DNA of 44,542 bases from Afipia birgiae 34632 (GCF_000308295.2 NZ_HG326653.1:908879-953420), one strand, 5' to 3'. Positions 7,700 through 17,108 are shown, numbered from the stretch's first letter. Notes: generated by a model not told the origin, from the sequence alone. A program made the numbers and translations.

Positions 7700-8908
7700 A
7701 TGAACGCACCGACAATCGAACTCCTCAAGCAGCATCTTATCGACCCGGAAATATGCATTCGCTGTAACACCTGCGAAGAGACATGTCCGGTCGATGCGGT
7801 GACGCATGACGGCAACAACTACGTCGTCGATGCGAGCATCTGCAATCACTGCATGGACTGCATTTCGCCATGTCCCACGGGTTCGATCGATAACTGGCGC
7901 GTGGTGACGAAAGCCTATTCGCTTGAAGAGCAGTATTCGTGGGACGAACTGCCGAAGCAGGAAGAGGTCGCGACGGCGGCGGCAGGCGAGGGCGCCGCGG
8001 TCGAGGCGCTGGAGGATGAAGTCTCGAAGCTGCTCGAAGAGGCCCGCAAGGGGCTCGGCGGCAAGCCGGTCGCGCCGCATTCCGCCAGCAAGCCGACGGT
8101 CAATCTCTACAATCGTTCGAAGCCTGCGACCGCGACCGTCACCGGAAATTTCCGCCTGACCGATGCCGCGTCCGACACCGACGTGCGTCATATTATTCTG
8201 GACTTCGGCGATCAGCCGTTTCCCGTGCTGGAAGGCCAGAGCATCGGCATCGTTACGCCCGGCGCCGACGCCAGCGGCAAGCCGCATGTCGCGCGGCTCT
8301 ATTCAGTGGCATCGCCGCGCGGCGGCGAGAAGCCCAACACCAACAATCTTGCGCTGACCGTAAAGCGCGAAGACAAGGGCGTCTGCTCCAATTATCTCTG
8401 CGATCTGCCGCGCGGTGCGAAGCTTGAAATCACCGGTCCGTTCGGCGCGACCTTCCTAATGCCGGATGATCCCGCCGCAAACATCATCATGATCTGCACC
8501 GGCACGGGCTCGGCGCCGTTTCGCGGCTTCACCGAACGCCGCCGCCGCGCGATGCCCGATGCGGCGGGGCGGCTGCTGCTGTTCTTCGGCGCGCGGCGTC
8601 CGGAGGAACTGCCCTATTTCGGGCCGCTGCAGAAGGTGCCGGAAAAACTGCTCGGCAAGTACTTCTGCTACTCACGCGTGCCGGACCAGCCGCGCGTCTA
8701 TGTGCAGGATCGCATCCGCAGCGAAATGGCGCAGATCGCCGCGCTGCTGCGCGACGACAAGACCCATGTCTATATCTGCGGGCTGAAGGGTATGGAGAGC
8801 GGCGTCGATGAAGCGTTCGCCGATGCTTGCCGCTCCGCCTCGATCGACTGGTCGGCGCTGAAGCCGAAGATGCGCGAGAGCGGCCGCTACCACGTCGAGA
8901 CGTATTAG
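7700..8908 (+). CDS. boxA: BoxA, benzoyl-CoA epoxidase reductase component
   Basis: A 402-residue iron-sulfur flavoprotein that passes electrons from NADPH to the BoxB di-iron site. The N-terminus has two 4Fe-4S ferredoxin motifs, [12 protein letters not shown] and [12 protein letters not shown], within residues 18-62. A charged Glu/Ala-rich linker follows. From about residue 130 there is a ferredoxin-NADP reductase-type module with RLYSVASPR (FAD), [10 protein letters not shown] (NADPH) and a C-terminal aromatic end (YHVETY). AAGGACG precedes the ATG. It is the last gene of the box set; a palindrome separates it from the convergent SDR gene. Confidence 0.95.
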   Translation: MNAPTIELLKQHLIDPEICIRCNTCEETCPVDAVTHDGNNYVVDASICNHCMDCISPCPTGSIDNWRVVTKAYSLEEQYSWDELPKQEEVATAAAGEGAAVEALEDEVSKLLEEARKGLGGKPVAPHSASKPTVNLYNRSKPATATVTGNFRLTDAASDTDVRHIILDFGDQPFPVLEGQSIGIVTPGADASGKPHVARLYSVASPRGGEKPNTNNLALTVKREDKGVCSNYLCDLPRGAKLEITGPFGATFLMPDDPAANIIMICTGTGSAPFRGFTERRRRAMPDAAGRLLLFFGARRPEELPYFGPLQKVPEKLLGKYFCYSRVPDQPRVYVQDRIRSEMAQIAALLRDDKTHVYICGLKGMESGVDEAFADACRSASIDWSALKPKMRESGRYHVETY

Positions 8909-8945
8909 CCTTATGAAGTGCGCCGGATCTCCAGCGCACTCAATT

Positions 8946-9070
8946 TGTCATTGCCGGGCCTGACCCGGCAATCCATCTCGCTTCGCAAATAGCCTTTAAA
9001 AAACGGATGGCCGGGTCATAGGCAAGCGGAAGCGACGCCGTTCTTCAAACGGCTATGCCCGGCCATGACA
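8946..9070. repeat. 125-bp palindromic repeat between convergent genes
   Basis: The ends TGTCATTGCCGGGC and GCCCGGCCATGACA are near complements, and inner segments TGACCCGGCAATCCAT and GATGGCCGGGTCATA pair as well, giving a long cruciform-like structure. It fills the gap between boxA and the convergent SDR gene. It resembles the CCCGGC-containing palindromes common in Bradyrhizobium-group genomes. It could act as a transcription end for both genes, though no U-tract is present. Confidence 0.75.
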
Positions 9071-9097
9071 CTCAATATTGACCAGTCGGGGCTTCTA

Positions 9098-9901
9098 TTA
9101 CTCCCCCGCCACCGGCAGGCTGAGATTGGCGTAGACGATGCCGCCGTCGACCGCGATGGAGTTGCCGACGACATAGTCGCCCGCGCGCGATGCGAGGTAG
9201 ATCGCGATGCCCGCCATGTCCTCCGGCGTGCCGATGCGCTTCGACGGAATAGCTTTTGCAACGCTGTCGCCATGGTCGCGCGCCGCGGTGTTCATGTCGG
9301 ACTCGAACGCACCGGGGCAGATCGCGGTGACGTTGATATTGTCCTTGATCAGCTTCGCCGCCATGCGGCGTGTCAGGTGGATCACGGCCGCCTTGCTCGC
9401 CTGATAGGAATAGGTCTCGAGCGGATTGACGGACAGGCCGTCGATCGACGCGATGTTGATGACCTTGCCGGGCTTGTCCCTGGTTGCCGCGGCGCGCAGC
9501 GGCTTGGCCAGCGCCTTGGTCAGGAAGAACAGCGACTTCACGTTGAGGTTCATCACCTTGTCCCAGCCGGCTTCCGGGAATTCGTCGAAGGCCGCGCCCC
9601 AGGCTGCGCCCGCGTTGTTGACCAGAATGTCGATCTTCGGCTCGCGCTTGATCAGTTCTTCGGCCAGCTTCTCGCAGCCCGCGACGGTGGACATATCGAT
9701 CGGCAGCGCGATGCACTCGCCGTCATAGGCGGCGGTCAGTTCCTTGGCGGTTTCCTCGCAGGGACCGGCCTTGCGCGCGGTGATGTAGACCTTCGCCGCG
9801 CCCTGCGCGAGAAAGCCCGAGGCGATCATCTTGCCGATGCCGCGCGAACCGCCGGTGACGACTGCGATGCGGCCTTTGAGTGAAAACAGATTCTTGAACA
9901 T
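9098..9901 (-). CDS. SDR family oxidoreductase (RhlG-like)
   Basis: A 267-residue classical short-chain dehydrogenase/reductase. The Rossmann motif TGGSRGIG is at residues 16-23, NNAG follows in ILVNNAGAAWG, and the catalytic Ser and YSYQASK are present. The block TARKAGPCEETAKEL and the overall pattern resemble RhlG-type beta-ketoacyl reductases, suggesting NADPH-dependent reduction of a ketone or ketoacyl substrate. GGGAGGC stands just before the ATG. It runs convergently towards boxA, so there is no operon link to the benzoate genes. The substrate cannot be deduced. Confidence 0.9.
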   Translation of the reverse strand: MFKNLFSLKGRIAVVTGGSRGIGKMIASGFLAQGAAKVYITARKAGPCEETAKELTAAYDGECIALPIDMSTVAGCEKLAEELIKREPKIDILVNNAGAAWGAAFDEFPEAGWDKVMNLNVKSLFFLTKALAKPLRAAATRDKPGKVINIASIDGLSVNPLETYSYQASKAAVIHLTRRMAAKLIKDNINVTAICPGAFESDMNTAARDHGDSVAKAIPSKRIGTPEDMAGIAIYLASRAGDYVVGNSIAVDGGIVYANLSLPVAGE

Positions 9902-9993
9902 GATGCCTCCCGTTGCTTTGGCGGCGATATAGCGCCAGCAGCAAGAGCGGTGTCAAGGAATGGCCGGATGATGAAATCTGTTTGAAACGCGCT

Positions 9994-11052
9994 TCAGGCG
10001 GCGTTCACCCGGCGGAAACCGTTCCACATCGCGGTGGCCGCGCCGGACGTCAGCACCGACAGAAAGCGCGTGGTCTGGTAGTTGCCGTTCAGCGAAACGC
10101 GTGGCAGCGCGGTCAGATGTTCGGCGTTTTCGGGGAAGATCATGCCGGGGCGCGTCGTCACCGCGGTCGCGAATCCAAGCTCGCGCGCCATCGCGAATTC
10201 GCGCGCTGCGGCTGCTGTCCGGTAGCCGTAAGGATACGCGAAATGCAGCGCGGGTCTTTGCAGTTCGGCTTCGATCCGCTCGCGGCTGCCGCGCATCTGC
10301 CGCACCGCCTCGGCCTCGCTCTCCCGCGCCAGATTGCAGTGGCTGATGGTGTGCGCGCCGATGGTCACCAGTGGATCGGCGGCGAAGGACCGCAGTTCGG
10401 GCCATGACATGCACAGTTCGCGCGGGATGGCGGCATCGTCGACGCCGTGGCGCGCGCACAGTTTGCTGACCTCGCGCTGCACCTCGGCGTCGCTGGCGAG
10501 GGTTTGCAGCCAGTCGTGCGCCTGCTGGAACGCGGCCTGCTTGGCGTCGTCGTCATGTGCATCGAGCGACAGCGTCGCGCCGTCGCGCACGATGTCGATG
10601 GCCGAGGCCCGCGCGATGACGCGCTCCAGCGCCACCCACCACAGCCGTCCGCTGCCTTCGGCGAAATCGCTGGCGACGTAGACCGTGAACGGCGCGTTGT
10701 GATCGCGCATCACCGGCAGCGCATGGTCGCGGTTGTCGCGATAGCCGTCGTCGAACGTAAAACAGGCGAAGCGGCGGGCGAAGTCGCGCTCCCGCATCCG
10801 GCGGTGCGCTTCGTCCATGGAAACGATATCGACGCCGAGCGCGCGCACATGCGCCAGCACCTCGCGCAGGAAGTCCGGCGTGATTTCGAGATGCTGGTTG
10901 GGCTGGAACATATCGTCGCGGGCCGGGCGGACGTGATGCAGCATGAAGATGGCGCCGACGCCCGCCAGGATCGGCCGCAGCAAATGATGGGCGCCGCTGA
11001 AGTACAGCGCGTCGAGGCCGGCGCGAATGACGTTATTGCGAAGCTGCTTCAT
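9994..11052 (-). CDS. Polysaccharide deacetylase family protein (CE4/NodB-like)
   Basis: A 352-residue protein with a NodB-homology domain. The metal/catalytic motif FTFDDG is at residues 98-103 and the HxxxH motif (H234, H238) lies in GAHTISH; a later FAYPYGYR block completes the barrel. An insertion of about 100 residues separates the motifs. I chose the ATG at 11052 (MKQLRNN) over an upstream start at 11193, whose extra 47 residues look non-coding. The enzyme class removes N- or O-acetyl groups from cell-wall or exopolysaccharide glycans. There is no clear signal peptide, and the substrate is unknown. It is divergent from the OmpA-like gene. Confidence 0.88.
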   Translation of the reverse strand: MKQLRNNVIRAGLDALYFSGAHHLLRPILAGVGAIFMLHHVRPARDDMFQPNQHLEITPDFLREVLAHVRALGVDIVSMDEAHRRMRERDFARRFACFTFDDGYRDNRDHALPVMRDHNAPFTVYVASDFAEGSGRLWWVALERVIARASAIDIVRDGATLSLDAHDDDAKQAAFQQAHDWLQTLASDAEVQREVSKLCARHGVDDAAIPRELCMSWPELRSFAADPLVTIGAHTISHCNLARESEAEAVRQMRGSRERIEAELQRPALHFAYPYGYRTAAAAREFAMARELGFATAVTTRPGMIFPENAEHLTALPRVSLNGNYQTTRFLSVLTSGAATAMWNGFRRVNAA

Positions 11053-11255
11053 GGCGATGGCCCGGAGCGATCCTGAAGGATCCAGCTCCGAGATGTGACA
11101 GAAACGGTTGAACAAACGGTTATCCGGATGGCTGAAACGGCTGTCATTGGCCGGATTCCGGGCCCTTGTCCGGGCCACGGCAGCTGCGTGCATTTCCAGT
11201 TTGACACCTCGGCAAGGGTTTGTTTTGTCTGCACTCTGTCAGGTAAAGGTCCGGG

Positions 11256-12650
11256 ATGAACCGCTTCGCGAGTTGGGCACGTAAATGGTGGCCGGGGTTG
11301 ATTCCCCTGGCGTTCCTCTGGATCGGCGCGATCTGGACCGGTACCGCTCCCCTTGAGACAGACCTTGCCGCCCGCGCAACCAGCGCGCTGAAGGACACGG
11401 TGCTGGACAAGACCCTGATCGCCGTCTCTGGCCGTGATGTCAAACTGTCGGCGGATGCGTTCTCGGAGGAGGGCCGGCGCAGCGCGACATCCCAGGTCGA
11501 GGCCGTCAATGGCGTACGGCTGGTCAATGACAACACCAGCCTGATCCCGGAAGCCAAACCCTTTGTATGGTCCATTGAGCGCGACGTGGTGCGCGTCACG
11601 CTTAGCGGCAATGCACCGCTGCCGGCGATCAAGGCCAGGCTGGCGGAGGCCGCGCGCGCCGCGCTCAAGGGCACGGAAATCTCCGACAGGATGACATTGG
11701 CGCGGGGCGCGTCGTCAAAATTCGATAATGCCGCGCTGCTGCTGATCGATCAGGTCGGCAAGCTCAAGGACGGCAAGATCACGCTCAGCGACAACAACGT
11801 CACTTTGACCGGAATGGCGCGGGAGATCGGCAATCGCGAGGCGATTCAGGCCGCATTGAAAAACCTGCCCGAGGGTTTTTCGGTGAAAGAAAATGCCATC
11901 AAGGCGCCGCCGTATGTCTTCCAGGCCACCAAGGACCCGGTGGCGAACACGGTTACGCTTGCCGGTTACGTGCCGGACAACAATGTGCACGCGGCCATCG
12001 TTGCGGCGGTCGGCCGCAAGTTCTTCTCCGAGAAGCTGGTGGACAATCTCAAGGCGAGCGTCGGCGCGCCGCAGGGATTCCAGAACGCGGTAGTGGCCGC
12101 GCTCGGCGCGCTGTCGCGGGTCTCGACCGGGTCGCTGGTGATCTCGGATCGCGAAGCGAAACTGTCGGGTGATGCGCTTTACGCGGTGGCGGCGGACCAG
12201 ATCCGCGGCGGCATCGGCGGCGAGTTGCCGCAGGGCTGGACCGCGAAAGCGGAAGTGTCCGTCAAGCCGGTGGCCAGCGCGGTCGATCCCACGGTTTGCC
12301 AGCAGTTGTTCTTCGAACTGCTGGCCAAGGCGAAAATCAGGTTCGACTCGGGGCGCGCGACCATCGACAAGGATTCCATGGGGCTTCTCGACAAGCTCAT
12401 CGAGACGGCGCTGCGTTGTCCCAACGCAAACATCGAAGTCGCCGGCCACACCGACACCGACGGCGACAACAACATCAATATAGCGCTGTCCGAGAAGCGC
12501 GCGCAGGCGGTCGCTGACTATCTGATCAAGGCCGGTCTGCCGCCGGACAGGTTGAAAGCCGTGGGCTACGGCAGTTCGCAGCCTGTCGCGGCCAACGATA
12601 CCGACGAAGGCAAGGCCAAGAACCGGCGCATCGATTTTGTGGTGAAGTGA
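11256..12650 (+). CDS. BON-repeat/OmpA-like domain envelope protein
   Basis: A 464-residue envelope protein. A single membrane anchor (WWPGLIPLAFLWIGAIW, residues about 11-27) is followed by a periplasmic part with several BON-like segments (ITLSDNNVTLTGMA, VANTVTLAGYVPD, SLVISDREAKLSGDA). The C-terminus is an OmpA-like peptidoglycan-binding domain with FDSGRATID, GHTDTDGDNN, LSEKRAQAV and RRIDF, including the Asp and Arg that contact diaminopimelate. The combination suggests a tether linking the inner membrane, periplasm and cell wall. It overlaps or abuts the following small membrane-protein gene, so the two are likely co-transcribed. Confidence 0.88.
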   Translation: MNRFASWARKWWPGLIPLAFLWIGAIWTGTAPLETDLAARATSALKDTVLDKTLIAVSGRDVKLSADAFSEEGRRSATSQVEAVNGVRLVNDNTSLIPEAKPFVWSIERDVVRVTLSGNAPLPAIKARLAEAARAALKGTEISDRMTLARGASSKFDNAALLLIDQVGKLKDGKITLSDNNVTLTGMAREIGNREAIQAALKNLPEGFSVKENAIKAPPYVFQATKDPVANTVTLAGYVPDNNVHAAIVAAVGRKFFSEKLVDNLKASVGAPQGFQNAVVAALGALSRVSTGSLVISDREAKLSGDALYAVAADQIRGGIGGELPQGWTAKAEVSVKPVASAVDPTVCQQLFFELLAKAKIRFDSGRATIDKDSMGLLDKLIETALRCPNANIEVAGHTDTDGDNNINIALSEKRAQAVADYLIKAGLPPDRLKAVGYGSSQPVAANDTDEGKAKNRRIDFVVK

Positions 12651-12652
12651 GC

Positions 12653-12955
12653 ATGACCTATCTTGCGACATTCAACTGGGGCTGGTTGCTGGCGTCAGGC
12701 CTGCTCGGTCTCGCGATGGGATGGATCGCGGTCGTGCATCGCGGACGGGGCTGGGCGGTCGTCACGCTGCGCAAGGTCGCGGTGCTGATTGCGGGACTGG
12801 TGCTGGCTTCGGTATTTCACCTGGCCCCCGGCCGCTTCGGCTACTGGCTGGATCTCGGTCTGGTCATGCTGGCTGCCTACGTCGCAGGTTGCGCCGTTGG
12901 CTCGTGGTTGCGCAACCTCGTGGTCTCGCGACATGCGCCGGGAATTGAGGCGTGA
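12653..12955 (+). CDS. Small inner-membrane protein
   Basis: A 100-residue protein with three hydrophobic helices (around NWGWLLASGLLGLAMGWIAV, VAVLIAGLVLASVFHLA and YWLDLGLVMLAAYVAG). An in-frame GTG at 12647 overlaps the preceding stop, and an ATG at 12653 lies two codons later; I use the ATG but either is possible. The tight spacing to the BON/OmpA gene suggests an operon and perhaps a shared envelope role. I do not recognise the family. Confidence 0.8.
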   Translation: MTYLATFNWGWLLASGLLGLAMGWIAVVHRGRGWAVVTLRKVAVLIAGLVLASVFHLAPGRFGYWLDLGLVMLAAYVAGCAVGSWLRNLVVSRHAPGIEA

Positions 12956-13475
12956 ATGATCTGACGTCGTATTTCCGGATGCTCGGTCACTACATGCGTG
13001 GGCGAATGTCCGGCTCTACGACGCCGCGGCCCGTCTCGATGAAACGCAGTACAAGGCCGACCGCGGCGCTTTCTTCAAGTCCGTCCACGGCACGCTGAAC
13101 CATCTGCTGGTCACCGATCGCATATGGATGAAGCGATTTACCGGCGAAGGCGACGCGCCGGGCCGGCTCGATGCGATCCTGTTCGAGACATTCGATGCGC
13201 TCCGCGCCGCCCGCGTAGCAGAGGATGCCCGGATCGCAGCCTACGCCGACGGACTCAACGAAACGCGGATTGCGGGAACGATTTCCTACCGGCGCCTCTC
13301 CGGCCCCGAGCCGTTCGTGCAGCAACTTGCTCCCGCCCTGGCGCATTGGTTCAATCACCAGACCCATCATCGCGGTCAGACTCATGCGCTTTTGACAGGG
13401 CTCGGGCAGCCGTCCATCGAACTGGACCTGCTGTTTTTTCAGCGCGAGCAGGCCAAACCGGCGTCATCGCCATGA
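12952..13475 (+). pseudogene. DinB family protein gene with a one-base frameshift
   Basis: Read with one correction this encodes a DinB-type four-helix protein of about 174 residues: a first metal-ligand block LGHY, then AWANVRLYDAA, the GTLNHLLVTDRIW block and HWFNHQTHHRGQ, matching the three-histidine metal site of DinB/YfiT proteins. The frame is broken at about 12994, where CACTAC is followed by ATGCGTGG; the family pattern expects AATGCGTGG, so one A appears missing. The GTG start overlaps the upstream TGA. Downstream the frame runs clean to 13475. Either a recent inactivating deletion or a sequencing error explains this. Confidence 0.82.
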
Positions 13476-13646
13476 CACGCTGGTGACACCGTTGCGGTGC
13501 AACGGGTGGCGGTAGCTTTGCGGTATTCTTAACGTGACTTCCGGCTGGCAAATGGGCTCAAATCGACAAGTCGGCCTCGCGGTCGCGTGGCCGGTCTGCT
13601 AGGACATCATCAGCCGGGAAGTGGTTGTTTGAATTTTGAGGTCTGG

Positions 13647-14696
13647 ATGCTGGAGACACTGCGCGGGGCCATCGCGTACATGCGCGAGAAGCAAATCCTG
13701 CACAAGCTTGGTGTCGCGATCAGCATCGCGATCATCGCGACCGCTTGCTACATACTCTATCACATGCTTCAGGGGCTCGACGTCGATGACCTTTATGAAG
13801 CATTGCGCGGGACCGAGATCCGAACCATCGTGCTGGCCGGGCTTTGCGTCGCTGCCGGCTACTTCACGCTGACGTTCTATGACCTGTTTGCGCTGCGCGC
13901 GATCGGCCGCAACGACGTCCCCTATCGCGTGGCCGCATTTGCCGGCTTCACCAGTTATTCGATCGGTCACAATGTCGGCGCCAGTGTTTTCACCGGCGGC
14001 GTGGTGCGCTATCGCGTCTACTCCGCCTGGGGACTTTCGGCGGTGGATGTCGCCAAGGTCTGTTTCCTTGCCGGATTGACCTTCTGGCTCGGCAACGCTG
14101 CGGTGCTGGGTCTCGGCGTCGCCTATCATCCGGAGGCGGCGGCTTCCATCGACAAGCTGCCGGTCTGGCTCAATCGCACCGCGGCGATCGCCATTCTGAT
14201 CGGCCTGACAGCCTATGTTGTGTGGGTCTGGACGAAGCCGCGCGAAGTCGGCCGCGGCAACTGGACCGTCACTCTTCCCGGCGGTCCGCTGACGCTGCTG
14301 CAGATCGTGATCGGCATCGTCGATCTCGGCTTCTGCGCGCTGGCGATGTACATCCTCGTTCCCGACGAGCCCCATGTCGGCTTCGTCGTCGTCGCGGTGA
14401 TCTTCGTGTCGGCGACGCTGCTCGGCTTCGCCAGCCATTCCCCGGGCGGTCTCGGGGTGTTCGATGCGGCGATGCTGGTGGGGCTGTTTCAGTTCGACCG
14501 GGAAGAACTGCTGGCCGGCATGCTGCTGTTCCGGGTGCTCTATTATCTGATCCCGTTCATGCTTTCTGTCATCTTGCTCTCGCTTCGAGAGGTTATTGTG
14601 GGCCTCCGGGCGAAGCGGGTTGCGGCGGCCTTGCACAGGCTTGATGAAGCCGCGAAACCCTCGCCGCCCCGCGGATCGGGATCTCCGGTCTCGTAA
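13647..14696 (+). CDS. UPF0104/LPG-synthase-type integral membrane protein
   Basis: A 349-residue polytopic membrane protein of the family that includes YbhN and the flippase-like transmembrane region of lysylphosphatidylglycerol synthases. At least seven hydrophobic helices are visible. The family signatures GHNVGASVFTGGVVRYRVYS and FASHSPGGLGVFDAAM are both present. I chose the ATG at 13647 because TGAGG precedes it by 5 bases. A soluble aminoacyl-transferase domain is absent, so lipid lysylation is unlikely; a lipid or precursor transport role is possible but unproven. It is followed after 27 bp by the PhoR-like kinase gene. Confidence 0.87.
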   Translation: MLETLRGAIAYMREKQILHKLGVAISIAIIATACYILYHMLQGLDVDDLYEALRGTEIRTIVLAGLCVAAGYFTLTFYDLFALRAIGRNDVPYRVAAFAGFTSYSIGHNVGASVFTGGVVRYRVYSAWGLSAVDVAKVCFLAGLTFWLGNAAVLGLGVAYHPEAAASIDKLPVWLNRTAAIAILIGLTAYVVWVWTKPREVGRGNWTVTLPGGPLTLLQIVIGIVDLGFCALAMYILVPDEPHVGFVVVAVIFVSATLLGFASHSPGGLGVFDAAMLVGLFQFDREELLAGMLLFRVLYYLIPFMLSVILLSLREVIVGLRAKRVAAALHRLDEAAKPSPPRGSGSPVS

Positions 14697-14723
14697 CACG
14701 CGCTCGCGAAACAGGTACGGCGC

Positions 14724-16037
14724 ATGACGGTGACATCCCCCAATTCAGGTTTCGCGCCGTGGCCGGATCGGTTGCGGCGGGCGGCGATCATCCTGATCGC
14801 GACCGCACTTGGCCTCACTGCTGCGGTGGTGTTCGGCGGCCTGACTCTGCCGCAAGCCGGATTGATCTTTCTGGTGATCGCTGGCGCGGCGCTGGTGCCG
14901 TGGCATCTGCATCAATCCGTTCCCACCAGCGAGGACATGATCGGCGCGCGGCCCGCTGAAACACCGGTTGTGCAGGCACTGGTCGGCGGAATGCCGGACG
15001 CGGCGGTGCTGCTGGATCGCGCCGGACGCGTGCTGCATTTCAATACCGCGGCGGGTCAGCTGGCTCCGGCCTTGCGCAAGAACGAACTCGCGCTGTTCGC
15101 GCTGCGCTCACCCGAGATCATCGCAGCGCTTCGCGAAGCCATCGCCACCCGCCAGCAGCAACGCGCCAGCTATGTCGATCACGTTCCCATCGATCGCTGG
15201 ATGGAGTTGATCGTGACGCCGGTGTCGCTGCCGACCGCGTTCGGCGGCAGCGAATATTGCATCCTGATGACGTTCCACGACCAGACCCCGCTGCGCCGGG
15301 TCGAGGAAATGCGCGCGGACTTCGTCGCCAATGCGAGTCATGAATTGCGCACCCCGCTGGCGGCGCTGTCGGGTTTCATCGACACCCTGCAAGGTCCGGC
15401 GCGCGAGGACCCGAAAGCGCGCGAGCGCTTTCTCGGCATCATGCATGCGCAGGCAACGCGCATGGCGCGGCTGATCGACGATCTGTTGTCGCTGTCGCGG
15501 GTCGAACTGAGCGCGCATGTGCGTCCCGAGAAGCTGGTCGACGTCGTGCCGCTGGTGCGTCAGGTGGTCGATGGCCTCGAGCCGCTGGCGAGCGAACGGC
15601 AGGTTGCGATCGAGATCGATCTGCCGGAGGCGCCTGTGCTGATCGCGGGCGATACCGAAGAATTGCTGCGGGTGTTCGAGAACCTGATCGAGAACGGCCT
15701 CAAATACGGTGCGTCCGGCCGGCGCGTGGTGGTGTCGCTGAGCGAGCCTGCGCCGGATGATGCGGCCGGTGAGGTTCGTCTCGCGGTGCGCGATTTCGGT
15801 CCCGGCATTCCACCCGAGCATCTGCCCCGGCTGACCGAGCGGTTCTATCGCGTCGATGCCGGTGACAGCCGCGCGCAAGGCGGTACGGGCCTCGGTCTGT
15901 CGCTGGTCAGGCACATCCTCATTCGCCATCGCGGACGGCTGCTGATCGAGAGCGTGTTCGGACACGGCGCGACCTTCACCGCATGCTTCCCGGCGACCAA
16001 GACCGCGGTCACCGACAAGGCTGCGGCGAAGGAATAG
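14724..16037 (+). CDS. phoR: PhoR-like sensor histidine kinase
   Basis: A 437-residue membrane kinase. Two hydrophobic helices (residues about 20-60) anchor it, then a PAS-like region (residues about 82-190), a HisKA helix with His206 in NASHELRTPL, and an HATPase domain with the N box ENLIENGLKYG, DFGPGIP and GGTGLGLSLVRH. Order and spacing match PhoR phosphate sensors of alphaproteobacteria. The response regulator and pstSCAB-phoU genes that normally adjoin phoR do not follow; the next feature is a terminator. The assignment to phosphate sensing is therefore by architecture only. Confidence 0.8.
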   Translation: MTVTSPNSGFAPWPDRLRRAAIILIATALGLTAAVVFGGLTLPQAGLIFLVIAGAALVPWHLHQSVPTSEDMIGARPAETPVVQALVGGMPDAAVLLDRAGRVLHFNTAAGQLAPALRKNELALFALRSPEIIAALREAIATRQQQRASYVDHVPIDRWMELIVTPVSLPTAFGGSEYCILMTFHDQTPLRRVEEMRADFVANASHELRTPLAALSGFIDTLQGPAREDPKARERFLGIMHAQATRMARLIDDLLSLSRVELSAHVRPEKLVDVVPLVRQVVDGLEPLASERQVAIEIDLPEAPVLIAGDTEELLRVFENLIENGLKYGASGRRVVVSLSEPAPDDAAGEVRLAVRDFGPGIPPEHLPRLTERFYRVDAGDSRAQGGTGLGLSLVRHILIRHRGRLLIESVFGHGATFTACFPATKTAVTDKAAAKE

Positions 16038-16117
16038 GACGAACAAGGCCGCGGCCGCAGTTTCGCCGCGCAATCATAAAGCCGCCATTTGCATCGAAGT
16101 TCGCCGCCACTTCGCAA

Positions 16118-16149
16118 CAAAAAAGCCTCATCGGTTCGATGAGGCCTTT
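16118..16149. terminator. Bidirectional intrinsic terminator
   Basis: GCCTCATCG (16125-16133), loop GTT, CGATGAGGC (16137-16145) form a perfect 9-bp stem. It is preceded by a run of A and followed by CTTTT, so it can work in both directions; read on the minus strand the stem is followed by six T, making it strongest for gcrA. It lies between the ends of the convergent phoR-like and gcrA genes. Confidence 0.88.
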
Positions 16150-16185
16150 TCGCGTCTTATGTCGTTCGAAGCGTTGAGCTTTCGC

Positions 16186-16695
16186 CTACTTGGTCGGCCG
16201 CGAGGTGCGGCGCCGGTCGCTCGCCGGCTGATAGGCCACGCGCGAGTGATGCGCGCAGTAAGGCAGGCTGTTGAGCGCCTTGCCGCCGCAGAAAAAGAAA
16301 TCCGCGCTGCCCGGATCGCCGACCGGCCAGTGGCAGGTGCTTTCATTCAGTTCCAGCAGGCTCAACCGCTGGCTCATTGGCACCACGTTGTCGTAGGCGA
16401 TCGGATCGGGCTCGGCCTCGACTTCAAAGGCATGGGCGAGCGCAGTGTTGCCGCGCGACACCGGGCGACTGATCCGCATCATGTGCTGCGCGGGCCGTGC
16501 CGCCTTGCGCTGTCGCGGCGCCGCCGAGGAGGGGCTCTTGGCGCGGCCTGACAGGCCCAGCCGATGCACCTTGCCGATCACGGCGTTGCGGGTGATGTTT
16601 CCGAGTTCAGCGGCGATCTGGCTTGCCGAAAGTCCGGCTTCCCAAAGCTTCTTCAACTGCTCAACGCGATCGTCGGTCCAGCTCATTACCGTCAT
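16186..16695 (-). CDS. gcrA: GcrA cell-cycle regulator
   Basis: A 169-residue GcrA family protein, the alphaproteobacterial cell-cycle factor that binds sigma70 RNA polymerase and acts at promoters with CcrM-methylated GANTC sites. The N-terminus MSWTDDRVEQLKKLWEAGLS followed by SASQIAAELG is the GcrA helix-turn-helix, then a basic Ala/Pro linker, then the C-terminal polymerase-binding region with CHWPVGDPGS and FFCGG and a CAHH motif. AAGGAAG lies 7 bases before the ATG at 16695. Several GANTC sites occur in its upstream region. It ends at a strong terminator. Confidence 0.95.
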   Translation of the reverse strand: MTVMSWTDDRVEQLKKLWEAGLSASQIAAELGNITRNAVIGKVHRLGLSGRAKSPSSAAPRQRKAARPAQHMMRISRPVSRGNTALAHAFEVEAEPDPIAYDNVVPMSQRLSLLELNESTCHWPVGDPGSADFFFCGGKALNSLPYCAHHSRVAYQPASDRRRTSRPTK

Positions 16696-17108
16696 CGCAC
16701 ACTTCCTTTTGGTATCGCGCCGGCCATTTTTGACGCGGCGTCGCGATTGCAAATCGTCCAAAATCCCTGTCGGCAGAATCCCTTAGCCCTCGCCGGTTGC
16801 ATGAAGAGCGACCGGGCGTTTACGCCTTACCGAAGACAAGCGAGGATCAGAACTGCCGCACGAGATGTCGTACCCAACATCAGGAATGCTACAATATGCC
16901 GTGACTCACGCGCAAGAGTCGGGCGTTGCGCGTCCACATGTTCCGGCTAAAAAGCAAATAAATTCGATCTTGGTGCGACGTCCACAAACCGTGATTTCCC
17001 GGTTCAGGGCGGGTGCCGAGGTGCTGGAACGGGCCTGAAACTGCCAAATTGTATGCTTGTGGCAGCGGCATGCGGGTCCTCGATGGATCCCGGGAGGGCG
17101 CGCGTGGA
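16696..17108. promoter_or_regulatory. gcrA-argD intergenic region with GANTC sites
   Basis: This 413-bp stretch has no ORF with coding character. It contains GAATC (16776-16780), GACTC (16903-16907) and GAGTC (16916-16920), all CcrM methylation targets; the last two form an inverted repeat, GACTC-N8-GAGTC. Since GcrA acts at methylated GANTC promoters, they may time gcrA expression. I could not place a convincing -35/-10 pair for gcrA, and cannot exclude a small RNA here. Confidence 0.4.

Noticed and set aside
13599..14699. A 366-codon ORF on the minus strand opposite the UPF0104 gene
   Set aside because: No domain, heavy in Asp/His/Arg/Gln, and mirrors the hydrophobic codons of the membrane protein.
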